In this document: positions 28,562 through 38,521 of the stretch, piece after piece
How the letters are laid out: the number at the start of each line of letters is the position of its first letter
Numbering within the stretch: position 1 is the stretch's first letter
NCBI GenBank assembly: GCA_006503475.1
Contig: RSEH01000302.1
Span: forward strand, 1-51,796
Source of the DNA: Stentor roeselii
Lineage: Eukaryota > Ciliophora > Heterotrichea > Heterotrichida > Stentoridae
Direction: 5' to 3'
DNA: 51,796 nt
Translations under genes and position numbers: made by a program
Notes under the pieces: generated by a model
Databases searched by the model: none
The model's input: only the letters and a program-made list of their open reading frames with translations
What the model was told of the DNA's origin: nothing

Positions 28562-29149
28562 TTATTAGACTTGGTTAGGAAATTTTTCAGGATTTGGAGG
28601 TTTTTTAAGGAGTTTTGGGGAGTTGATGGATTTTTTTTGGAGGAGTTGTTTGAAGATTGAATTTTAGGTTTTTTTTTTATGGAAAGGTTAAATTATTGAT
28701 GTTGGTTTATTTTTGAGAAGGAAATAGAAGATTTGTGGATTTGGATTAGGTTAGAAAATGGTTTATTTATGAGAAGGAAATAGAAGATTTGTGGATTTGG
28801 ATAAGATTAGAAAATTTTTTGATTTTTAATCTTATAATCAAAAATATTTTACTGATATTTATTCAATTTGAGGTTAAGTATTTAATAAACTTTTGAAGAA
28901 GGATCACTACCTAATCACCTTTGTTTGCTTCGGTTGGTTAGATCATCTCTTATATATTTTTTACAGAAATAAAGCAGGCTTTACTTGAAATTGTTAGATT
29001 AAATACTTGATTTGACTTTATCAGCAAAAATAATTCGCAGAGTAAAAAATAGTTGAATATTAATTCAGTAACTTTAGGATCAATAACTGAACTAATCAAA
29101 AGTATCACAAGTTCATACTGAGATAAGGATATAATGTAAGGAAGAGACT
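28562..29149. promoter_or_regulatory. Proteasome gene upstream region with tandem repeat
   Basis: AT-rich; it contains the 56-nt tandem repeat listed separately. No other gene is recognised. Confidence 0.4.
28704..28815. repeat. Tandem 56-nt direct repeat
   Basis: Two copies of a 56-nt unit beginning GGTTTATTTWTGAGAAGGAAA at 28704 and 28760 differ at three or so positions. It lies 150-250 nt upstream of the proteasome start. Confidence 0.88.
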
Positions 29150-29392
29150 CAGCAGACTGATATATCATAAAAAAAATTTCCTTTTATTTTGTTGGCTTTT
29201 CTTATTGTATTTCGCTTCTCAAATGCATGCTTACCCAAAAACAACTACGCATGCCTCTAGTACACTGTAAACAGTGGGTGCATTCATTGCTGATGCCTGA
29301 ATACAGCAAATTCCTCCTGGTATAAATGAAGATGTAAGACAAGCTCCTCAATCAGAAAAAGATGCAAAGAGATCTTCATTAAAATCGTTCAT
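29150..29392 (-). pseudogene. PLAC8-like gene remnant, inverted copy
   Basis: On the minus strand from an ATG at 29390-29392 the sequence reads MNDFNEDLFASFSD, then TGA where the functional copy has Cys, then GACLTSSFIPGGICCIQASAMNA…EACVVV, then a frameshifted, indel-rich tail (KYNKKS… against KRIRKG). It aligns with the ORF at 31464, including silent positions, so it is a decayed duplicate in opposite orientation. Several key Cys codons are lost. Homology fades near 29150. Confidence 0.85.
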
Positions 29393-30248
29393 TTTTATAC
29401 TATTTGCTATATAGCAATCGCTAAAATGATGTAATTATTATGATTGAATGAATACAAGATTAGGACCAAACTATAATGAAACTACTCTAAGGTTTAAGAG
29501 ATCACAAAGGGTGAGGATAGAAAATCAAAGCAACAGTCACTAAACATGACAGAATCTTTATCTTATTTCTCAATCACCAGTCAGTAATGTTATTAAAAGT
29601 GGTCAATTTCCAAAATACGTGCTTGCCTTAGGTTTGCATGTCTAAAAGGTGGAATATATCGAGTAACATAGAAAAGTTTCAAAAATTCTAATTTCAATCA
29701 AATGAAACACTGAAATTGAATTCATTATTTTTTCATTAAAATATATAAAATAAGAACAGAGGAATAATTTCTGATGATTAAATTGATTATCAGTACTTTT
29801 ATTTAGATAAACAGCTTCAAGTTAAAATCCTGGATTTTGGAGATTAAAACTGAAAGAACACCTTATTGATCTATAGATATCCATCCTGAAGAGAATTAAA
29901 AAAATTTTTCTTTATTCTGAAAATATATTTGAGATTATCAAACATATTCAAAAATTTCGTTAGAGAAGTGCCTCTTTTTTTCATAATTTAAAAACATGTG
30001 AGAAACAACCCAAATTTACTATCATTATAATTAATTTAATCCAAATCTATTTATATTTAGAAGTCCTATCACTAGAGCAAAGAGATAAAATATAACTCTT
30101 AAAATATTTAAACTCAGAATGAAGATACACCAAAGATAATACTTCCTACCTTGGTAACTATATCAATTCGCTAAATATTCATCATAATATAAATTGAATT
30201 CTACTGGAGAAATTATTCAAATTTGATAAATTTTCATCATATAAATAA
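29393..30248. other. Intergenic, AT-rich, with upstream tandem duplication
   Basis: No ORF over 60 codons is seen. The last 70 nt hold an imperfect duplication of the first coding bases of the PLAC8 gene that follows (see the finding at 30177). Confidence 0.4.
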
Positions 30249-30809
30249 ATGGAGTCCACTGGAGAAACTTATCATCAAGGTTCAAATGGAAATCCAAGTT
30301 CTGATGAGCCTAAGTACATTAGTCAAATTGATTATGAAAAAGCAAGATATGGACCAGCATCTTATAACCAAGAACTAATCTACATGATAAACAATGAAAA
30401 ATTCAATGAGGCTCTCTGCGGATGCTTCTCTGATTGTGATTCTTGTATGATAGCTACATGTATTCCTGGAGGAATCTGTTGTCTTCAAGCATCAGCAGTT
30501 AATGCAGCGACTCAGAGTGGCCAATTCCCACCATATATGCTTGTTATGTGTTTCGCATGTATTGGAGGCGCTATTAATCGAGGAAGAATCAGAAAAGTTG
30601 CGAGAATTCAAGGAAGGTTTGGAAGTGATTTCGGAGTTTGGCTCTGTTGTGCGCCTTGCGCTTCTTGTCAAGAATTTCGAGAAATGAGACAAAGAGTTGG
30701 TCCGGTTCTAGGGATTACTGCTTTGGTTTGCTGCTTTTTTGATTGTAATAGTGCTGGAAGATACTGTGCTTGTTTGCTTCAAATCGGATTAATGCTTTTA
30801 TGTCGGTGA
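30249..30809 (+). CDS. PLAC8/Cys-rich family protein
   Basis: A 186-residue protein. The N-terminal ~50 residues are hydrophilic (METGETYHQG-type opening with PSSDEPKY). The PLAC8 domain runs from about residue 55 to 150: ALCGCFSDCDSCMIATCIPGGICCLQASAVNAA, then a second hydrophobic stretch (MLVMCFACIGGAINRGRIRK) and CCAPCASCQEFREMR, the characteristic CCxxCxxCQExR ending. PLAC8-type proteins include plant cadmium-resistance/cell-number regulators and animal placenta-specific 8; they are membrane-associated, and roles range from metal efflux to growth control. The C-terminal 25 residues are again hydrophobic and Cys-rich. The stop is TGA. A related shorter ORF and an inverted pseudogene flank it. 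Confidence 0.8.
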   Translation: MESTGETYHQGSNGNPSSDEPKYISQIDYEKARYGPASYNQELIYMINNEKFNEALCGCFSDCDSCMIATCIPGGICCLQASAVNAATQSGQFPPYMLVMCFACIGGAINRGRIRKVARIQGRFGSDFGVWLCCAPCASCQEFREMRQRVGPVLGITALVCCFFDCNSAGRYCACLLQIGLMLLCR

Positions 30810-31463
30810 ATTAGGATATTTTAGATAGGATTTATGATTGAATGCTAGATGTTTGTTGATATGTTTTTATTTTAACTCAATTCTTCGTAGATTTGAGTTT
30901 TTTTAGATTTTTTAGAGATTCTACCAAATAAATTTATCATTATCCTCACTTCTTGTGAGATCTTTAAACTTAAACTAGTTTTCAATAATTTAGGAATCAT
31001 CGTATTTGGATCAAACCTATTATAAAATTTTCCTTAAACCAACAATAAAAAAAAATACCTAACTTAAATTCCTTTTATTTTAATATAAATCCTTACAAAA
31101 TCAATCAATGCTAAATGGTTTACATTTGTATTCGATTTTTAAATTCTTAATAGATACAACGAAGTTTTGATATATTGGGTCCTTTGTATATATTTTATTG
31201 GTATACAAGGCCTCGATTAGTAAGTTGAACTCATTTAATATTGATCTTGTATAAAGATTTTCACTGAATAAAATCAAGATAAATTGTTTAAACCTTGAAA
31301 AATAAATTAACATTCAAAAAAATTTTCGGTAGTATAAAATGCCTCGAAACTAAAGCTTTGAAAACAATATTACTAAGTCTTTACTTCAGTCTATATTTTG
31401 GTTTATGAGTTTCTAAATACTTGATATCATTGAAGCAATACCTGTAGAACAATTAATATAAAA
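30810..31463. other. Intergenic, AT-rich
   Basis: Between the two PLAC8 genes. It holds a 70-codon minus-strand ORF (31101-31313) with ATG but no recognised domain; coding status is doubtful. Confidence 0.3.
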
Positions 31464-31856
31464 ATGAAAGATTTTAACGAAGATCTCTTCGCATGTTTTT
31501 CTGATTGCGGTGTTTGTATGACTGCTTCATTTATACCAGGAGGAATCTGTTGTCTTCAGGCATCAGCAGTGAAAGCAGCCACTGGTGATAGTGAACTAGA
31601 GGCATACGCAGTTGTTTATTGTTTAGTCTGCATTGGAGGAGCGCTCAACCGAAAAAGAATAAGAAAAGGTAAGAAAATAAAAGGAGCTTTTGCTGATGAT
31701 CTCTGCATCTGGCTGTTTTGCGGCCCTTGTGCCGCGTGTCAGGAGTATAAAGAGTTCAGAAAGACTGATCTTAGTCTTATCTGGAAAGGCGCTGCAGAAT
31801 GGTTTTGTGATTCTTTCTGTGCTAATCTTTTATCGTCTGTGATGCTTTCTCTTTAG
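31464..31856 (+). CDS. PLAC8-like protein, short paralogue
   Basis: A 130-residue paralogue of the gene at 30249. It starts at the PLAC8 core (MKDFNEDLFACFSDCGVCMTASFIPGGICCLQASAVKAATG) and lacks the ~50-residue N-terminal extension of that copy. The CIGGALNRKRIRKG and CGPCAACQEYKEFRK segments are kept, so the Cys framework is intact. The C terminus (SLIWKGAAEWFCDSFCANLLSSVMLSL) differs from its paralogue. It is closest to the inverted pseudogene at 29150-29392. It may be a functional short form. Confidence 0.7.
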   Translation: MKDFNEDLFACFSDCGVCMTASFIPGGICCLQASAVKAATGDSELEAYAVVYCLVCIGGALNRKRIRKGKKIKGAFADDLCIWLFCGPCAACQEYKEFRKTDLSLIWKGAAEWFCDSFCANLLSSVMLSL

Positions 31857-33785
31857 CAGGCATAGTTATTCACTTTAATTAGTTGATTTTGATTACTTTA
31901 ATTAATGTTTTCTTTTGGAGTTTATTGTAGATAAATAGGAAATTTGGCACATTTAAGTCTCCGAGAATAAATTGAATATCATATCTGATTTAAAGTAAAA
32001 TTTTTTAAGTTTTTGAATGAAAGGTCAGTGTATTTATTGTAAATCATAGAAATGTTTAAAGATTATAATATATACAGTAAGTACTGTTTGAAATGAATAA
32101 ATCGACAGATTGTTTATAAAAGAATCCCAATTCTTCATTTAAATAATTTCATCTTTATTAAATTTGCAGCTTCGTGTTCAGTAAGGTGGGTTGCTGAAAA
32201 GATCTCATTATAAAATATTTGTAGCATAAAATGATGAATATAATTAATGTATTGTAGGAATATGGTGAATTGAATAACGAGTAAAAGTATTGGCATTCAA
32301 ACATGAAGCTCATTTTTTAACAAGGTCTGAAGAGAATTCAGAATAATGAGCAGTATAATAATAAAACATTAGGCAACCCTTGAATCTCTATGAAAAATTT
32401 AATTCATCTAATAATCACTACAAATATTAAGAATATTAAAAATGAAGAATAAATAGGATGGCCTTGGTTATAAAGCTCTATCACTCATTAATTCTTTTTT
32501 GCTAATATATCCAAAGAAATAGTTTTAAATTACAAAATCTAAAACCTCGATTTAAACAATCAGATGATTGACTTTATTATTGAAATAGAGCCTTAATTTA
32601 GTTATAAGCATTTTTACTGTGAATATGCTTAAGAAAATGAGGATGACAGAAATATTATTTAATTAAACCTTTGAATTTTTTCAGGCTATAATCTAACAAA
32701 TTTCTTTAATTCTGATACAATTTTTATAGAGCACTTCCAAAATTATTAATCCATAAAAAATTACCACGTAAGTTAAAAGCTTGCAAAGATAGAAAACTGT
32801 GCATTCACTTCTTTTGAAAAATTTAGACCATTAGGAATTGGTAATTGAGAAACACTTAAATACTTTAAAAAATTAAAATAGATGATTTAGGATAAACTTT
32901 CAAGACAAAAAGTCCTGGATGAAGGAGTTTGATATTCGGTCTAATAAACAGTACCAAATAAACAAATATTTACAAATAATCAAATTATAATGGAATTAAT
33001 TGATTCTTTCATCAATTTCATCCTATTATTAATCTATCATGATCTATAAATGTATTATCCCAAAGGAAGAAGGTTTCGAAAATCTTAAGATGAAAATATT
33101 AATAAGAAATAATGCTTATAAGTTGATAATTATGATCCTATCTAAAAGAATATTTTTTATACTTGATAATATTTTCCTCTTGAAAAGATTATTCTCGCTA
33201 TTGAATAATTATAATTCATATCATTTGGTTGATTCGAAACTGGGATTAAATTAGACATGAGAGCGATCTGATGCATGCCAAGGAATAGTTTCAATATTAT
33301 TCTGTACTTGATCAATAAAAATGATTAAATTATCATCTTATTAACAAACTCAATATCAAATCTGATTAATAATTTTACTTGAGGATCTTTGATTGCAGAT
33401 ATATTTGGGTATTTGTTAAGAGTCTCAGTAAGGATCCTTAGAGGAAAAATTTAATAATGATTGTGCACAGTCTCTAAAATTTTTTGTATTTTTAATCAAA
33501 CAGAATTTGATTTACTGAATTTATTTAATTAATATAACAAATTAATTACTTATGATAATTATTTATTCTGGTATTAGAGTATTTCTTTATAAAGAAGCTA
33601 GCTATAAAAAGAATTTATATAAAATTAAACTGATTCACTCAATAAATAAAATAAATTTTTGGTAAACCTGTCTGGTATTGTGTTTTTTTCCCATTTAAAA
33701 TCTTAAAAAATTTAGATGTCTACATTTGTAGTGTCTATGTTTTAACCTTCATATTTATTGAACATAATAAACTTTGAATAATAAA
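31857..33785. other. Long gene-poor AT-rich region
   Basis: This 1.9-kb gap has only a 71-codon plus-strand ORF (33039-33254) with no recognised domain. The final 70 nt hold the element shared with other zinc-module genes. I see no tRNA or snRNA signature. Confidence 0.4.
33717..33738 (+). promoter_or_regulatory. Shared upstream direct-repeat element
   Basis: TGTCTAC at 33717 and TGTCTAT at 33732, 15-nt period, ahead of the ATG at 33786. The downstream stretch TTTAACCTTCATATTTATTGAACATAATAA is nearly identical to that before the gene at 36220. Confidence 0.4.
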
Positions 33786-35849
33786 ATGGAATGTCTGAAT
33801 TGTTTAAAATCTCCTTTCTTCATATGCAGCTGCGCAAATGTATATCTGTGCGAGGTTCACATTGGTAAACACTTAATAGAAAGGCATTCATATAAATGTA
33901 TCCTCGAAGAATTAAAACCTGATGAAAAATCTTCTCTAACCAAAAAACTAAAAAATTGGATAAATTCGTTAATAAAATTACAAACTCAGGTAATACTAAA
34001 AACCAATGAAACTCTAGAGATTATAGAAAACAACAGCACTTTAATAATCGAAAAAATCAACTCAATAATCAAAAACTATCAAAATATTCTCCTAAAAAAT
34101 CAATTCCCAAAATCCGAACTGGAAAAAATCAGATCAAAACTTAATTTAGACCTAATAATAACCGAACCTTCATTCAATAACTTAAATCAAGAAGTAAAAA
34201 AAACTTATTCTCAAGATTTTCACAGTTTCATCACTGACCCTATCATAGAAAATCAGGAAAAAATCAATAAATTCCTTCAAACACACAACGGAGCATTTTA
34301 TTGTCTGACAATTTCAAGAGATGGAAAAACTCTTGTCAGTGGTTCTGAAGATACTTCAGTGCGTGTTTGGAATATGGTGAATAAAACCCAAGTGGCATGT
34401 CTTACACAGCATAAATCTATTGTTCGTTGCATAGCTTTGTCAGATGACTGTAGTTTTGCAGTCTCAGGGTCTTTGGATAAGTCTCTAATTTTATGGGACT
34501 TGAGAAATTATTGTGTTAAGAATGTTTATAAAGGGCACTTGTCGGGGGTTTGGACTGTTGCATTGACTCAAGACTGCCGTTTTATTGTTTCTGGAAGTTG
34601 TAAGAAAGAAATTATGTTATGGAGAACTGATTCGAATCAATGTTTTAGTAAAATTATTGCTAATGGGCAAGTATTATGCGGACTGATTTCTAGACATAAT
34701 ATTTATTATTCAGGGATAGGAACTTCTCTAGAAATTTGGGATTTAAATTCATTAACATCAATCATATCAATAAATACTCATGATGATTCTGTAACTTCAC
34801 TATCATTAACTAAAAACGAAAAGTATATTATTACCGGATCATACGATCATTTAATAAAAATATGGGAATTAGATTCCATGTCCCAATACGCAACTCTCAT
34901 AGGACACACAAATAAAGTAAACTCAGTTTCAGTGACCGAAGATGATTCATTCATAATCTCCGGGTCTTCTGATAAAACAATAATAATGTGGGAAATAAAT
35001 TCGAAAAAAAAAATTCATCAATTCACTTTCCATAAATCCAACATATGTGGAGTCATAGTTTTCAACGACTTCATAATATCAGCATCTTGCGATTCAAGAA
35101 TAGGAATCGCGAAAATATCTTCAAAGTCATTCGATTCATTTCTATCAAAACAACCATTCGAAGTAGAATCTCAAATGATGAAGGAAAATTTAGTAGCATT
35201 TGGAAGTGGGAATAATGTACTACTCTGTGATTTGAACAAAATAAACTCTGATAAAATTCTTTACAGTCATGATGAAATTGTAACGACTGTAGTTATTTCT
35301 TCAAAAATGAATATATTAGTAAGTTCATCACGAGAACGAAGAAAAAATTTGATTCTTTGGGATTTGAAAAGAAAAACTATTTTATCTGTGATGAATGGAC
35401 ATGAAGATTCTGTCTTTTGTGTAGACATTTCAAATGACGAGCAAAAGATTATCTCTGGAGATGGCTTAGGCACTGTGAGACTTTGGGATGTTTCAGCTTG
35501 TAGACAAGATTTTTGCTTTTTTGGTCATTCAGGTGCTGTTTATTCTGTAAAATTTACAAAAGATAGAAAATTTGCAGCTTCTGGAGGACAAGATAAAAAT
35601 GTTATGATTTGGGATGTTTTTAACAGATTAGAATATGCTTGTCTCTATGGTCATCAGGAAGTTATTTGGAAAGTACTTTTCAGTAGTGATGATAAATTTG
35701 TTGTTTCTGGAGATCTCTGGGATGGAGTACGTGTTTGGAATATTGCTGAGAAAAGAGAGGAATATGCTTTTAATGATCGGAATGATGCGAAAAGTTGGCT
35801 TGAGAAGAATAGAGATATTGAGTTTCAGTTGAGTATTTACTTAAATTAG
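33786..35849 (+). CDS. Zinc-module / coiled-coil / WD40-repeat protein
   Basis: 687 residues from the ATG at 33786. An N-terminal Cys/His module comprises C3, C6, C14, C16, C22, H25, H29 and H34, similar in spacing to the LRR protein at 2555. Residues 45-135 are Lys/Asn/Ile-rich helices, probably coiled coil. From about 165 to the end there are roughly a dozen WD40 repeats, with WD/WN ends such as VRVWNMVNK, LILWDLRNY, LEIWDLNSL, IKIWELDSM, IIMWEINSK, LILWDLKRK, VRLWDVSA, VMIWDVFN and VRVWNIAEK, enough for two propellers. Around 410-470 the repeats lose the WD signature and contain FTFHKSNICGVIVFNDFIISASCD. Such proteins are scaffolds; no partner can be named. It has a tandem copy 370 nt downstream. 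Confidence 0.8.
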   Translation: MECLNCLKSPFFICSCANVYLCEVHIGKHLIERHSYKCILEELKPDEKSSLTKKLKNWINSLIKLQTQVILKTNETLEIIENNSTLIIEKINSIIKNYQNILLKNQFPKSELEKIRSKLNLDLIITEPSFNNLNQEVKKTYSQDFHSFITDPIIENQEKINKFLQTHNGAFYCLTISRDGKTLVSGSEDTSVRVWNMVNKTQVACLTQHKSIVRCIALSDDCSFAVSGSLDKSLILWDLRNYCVKNVYKGHLSGVWTVALTQDCRFIVSGSCKKEIMLWRTDSNQCFSKIIANGQVLCGLISRHNIYYSGIGTSLEIWDLNSLTSIISINTHDDSVTSLSLTKNEKYIITGSYDHLIKIWELDSMSQYATLIGHTNKVNSVSVTEDDSFIISGSSDKTIIMWEINSKKKIHQFTFHKSNICGVIVFNDFIISASCDSRIGIAKISSKSFDSFLSKQPFEVESQMMKENLVAFGSGNNVLLCDLNKINSDKILYSHDEIVTTVVISSKMNILVSSSRERRKNLILWDLKRKTILSVMNGHEDSVFCVDISNDEQKIISGDGLGTVRLWDVSACRQDFCFFGHSGAVYSVKFTKDRKFAASGGQDKNVMIWDVFNRLEYACLYGHQEVIWKVLFSSDDKFVVSGDLWDGVRVWNIAEKREEYAFNDRNDAKSWLEKNRDIEFQLSIYLN

Positions 35850-36219
35850 GGGAGTTTATGGATTTAATTGCATTAGAAGCTTCTATATTCATGAACAAAG
35901 ATGCTTATTTCGTTCATATTGTCGATAATAATGAATCAATAATTCAATAACTCTAAACATGATGCATAAATTTGTAGATTTAAATATTTTCAATATATTT
36001 ACTTGCTAGCGCTTTGATAGGAATGAGTGAATCATATACGAAAAATGTTATCATAAATTTAATACTAATTTAAGTGATGCACTGTACATCTTTTAATAAT
36101 AATAATATTTTGCTGATCTGATATATGAGTTTAATTTTTCAAAAAATTTAGAGATCTACATTATTAGTGTCTATGTTTTTTAACCTTCATATTTATTGAA
36201 CATAATAAGCTTATAATAA
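35850..36219. promoter_or_regulatory. Intergenic between WD40 duplicates
   Basis: A 370-nt AT-rich gap. From 36150 on it is homologous to the region just before the gene at 33786, including a decayed first half GATCTAC at 36153 and TGTCTAT at 36168 (15-nt period). Confidence 0.5.
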
Positions 36220-38282
36220 ATGAAATGCCTAAATTGTTTGAAATCTCCTTTTTTTATTTGCCTCTGCGATAATGTATATCTCTGCGAGGTGCACATTGGT
36301 AAGCACTTAAAAGAAGGTCATTCATACCAACGAGTTCTCAAAGAATTCAACTCTACTAAAAAATCAATGCTAGATAATAAACTGAAAAATTTGATCAATT
36401 CTTTAATAAAATTACAAATTGAGGTAATAACGAAAACTAACGAAACAGTAGAGATTCTAGAAAACAACAGCACTTGAACAATTAAAAAAATCAACTCAAT
36501 AATCACAAACTATCAAAACATTATCCAAAACAATAAATTCCCAAAATAAAAATTTAAAGAAATCAAATCAATATTAACCTCAGACCTGACATTAAAATCT
36601 CTTTCATTCCACAACTTACATCAAGAAATAAAATCAACATATCCTCAAGATTTTCACTTCTTCTTAACTGATCCTATAATATAAAAGCAATCAAGAATGA
36701 ATAATTCCTTCAAAGTCAAAATGGAGATTTCTATTGTTTGGCAATTTCAGGTGATGGGGAGACTCTCGTCACAGGTTCTGGAGATACTTCAGTGCGTGTC
36801 TGGAATATGAAAAGTAAAACTCAAATTTCATGTCTTACTCAACATAAGTCTATTGTTAGTTGTATTGATTTGTCATCTGACAGTAGTCTTGTAGTGTCTG
36901 GATCTCATGACAAGACTCTCATTCTATGGGACTTGAAAAACAACTGCTTGAAGAATGTTTATAAAGGGCACTCTGAAGAAGTTTGGACTGTTGCGTTTAC
37001 TCAGAATTCTACTCACATTGTTTCTGGAAGTATTGGAAAAGAAATTATGTTATGGGATATTGATTCGGTATATTTTTTAAAAAAAATTGATACTGATGGG
37101 CAGGTTATTTGTGGACTTATTTCGGGATATAACATTTACTATTCAGGGATTGGAACTCGGGTAATAAAATGGGATTTAAATTCATTCACAACAATTTCAT
37201 CAATTGAGGCTCATGATCATCCTGTTAGTTCCCTGGCATTATCTAAAAACAGTCAATATATAATCACTGGATCATATGATAAATCAGTGAAAATATGGGA
37301 ATCAAATTCAATGTCACAATACGCAATTCTCGAAGGACATACTAAAGAAGTCAACTCAGTTTCATTGACTGCAGATGATAACTTCATAATATCCGGGTCA
37401 TCTGATAAAACAATAATAATCTGGGAAATAAATTCCAAACAAAAAATCCATCAATTCACTTTCCACAAATCCAAAATATATGGAGTCATAGTATTCAATG
37501 ATTTCATAATTTCAGCATCATGTGACCCAAGTATTGGAATCTCAGAAATATCTTCAAAGTCATTCAATTCTTTTCTAAATAAAAATTCATTTAATATAGA
37601 AACTCAAATGATAAGAAAAGATTTAGCTGTATTCGGAAATGGGAATAATGTTATACTCTGCGATCTAAATAAAAGAAATTCGAATATAGTGCTTCAAAGT
37701 CATGTTGGCAAAGTAAAAGCTGTTTTTATTTCTTCAAAGATGAATTTGGTAGCAAGTGCATCAGATGGATGTGAAAATAATTTAATTGTTTGGGATTTGA
37801 AGACAAAGAAAATCTTGTCTTCGATGATCGGACATCAGGCTTCTGTCTTGTGTATAGATATTTCAAATGATGAAAAAAAAATGATCTCTGGAGATGGTTT
37901 AGGAACTGTCTGGCTTTGGAATCTTTCAGAATTTAGACAAGAATTTCGCTTTTTAAGTCATTCAGATGCAGTATTTTCGGTAAAAATCACGAAAGATGCA
38001 AGATTTGCAGCTTCTGGAGGAAAAGATAAAATTTTTGTGATTTGGAATCTTCAGGATAAAACAGTTCATGCTACTTTGAATGGGCATGAGAGAGTTATAT
38101 GGAAAGTGCTTGTTAGTGATGATGATAAATGTTTTGTTTCAGCGGAATATTTGAACACGGTTCATGTTTGGAATATTGAGGAAATGAGGAAAGAATTTGA
38201 ATTTAGGTTTCGGGATCAAGCGAAAAACTGGCTGGAAAAAAATAGAGAAATTTACTCTGAGTTGAGTATTTATTTATTATAA
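36220..38282 (+). pseudogene. Decayed tandem duplicate of the zinc-module/WD40 gene
   Basis: The ATG at 36220 opens a zinc module nearly identical to the copy at 33786 (MKCLNCLKSPFFICLCDNVYLCEVHIGKH). The frame is then broken by TGA (36475-36477), TAA (36547) and TAA (36682), followed by a one-base frame change near 36690-36705 and another TAA (36702). Homology is continuous across all of these, and no 15-nt GT-AG intron explains them. Beyond 36738 the frame is open for 514 residues of WD40 repeats (about eleven) to the TAA at 38280-38282. The first internal ATG is at 36807, so a truncated WD40 protein without zinc module and first blade could still be made. Calling the whole a pseudogene is my preference; the WD40 part may be under selection. 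Confidence 0.75.
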
Positions 38283-38521
38283 GGAAGATTAAATATTAAG
38301 AAGTTTTATTCGATTATGAAGTTTTAGTTAGTTTTAAGATTTTATGAAGATAACTTTTGATTTAGGTTGGCTTTGAGTGAAGTTAGTTTTAGTTTAGGTA
38401 TTTTGAAACAAGTAGTTTGGTATTTAGGATGAGTTCTTCATTATTAATTTATTCCATATCAATTTATTTTACTTATTGAATCAATCTAACAATGTAAATA
38501 CAAATCATAAAGCTATTAATA

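Noticed and set aside
31101-31313. 70-codon minus-strand ORF in the gap between PLAC8 genes
   Set aside because: ATG and stop are present, but no domain, neighbour or homologue supports it; AT-rich gaps give such ORFs by chance.
33039-33254. 71-codon plus-strand ORF
   Set aside because: Composition is the Ile/Leu/Asn-rich type of random AT-rich DNA; no support.
28562-33785. tRNA, snRNA or rRNA genes in the long gaps
   Set aside because: I looked for the GGTTCRANYC T-loop box with paired arms and found none convincing; a covariance-model scan would settle it.
36475-36705. Introns explaining the breaks in the second WD40 copy
   Set aside because: No 15- or 16-nt GT...AG segment covers the three stops, and homology to the intact copy runs through them, so they are mutations.
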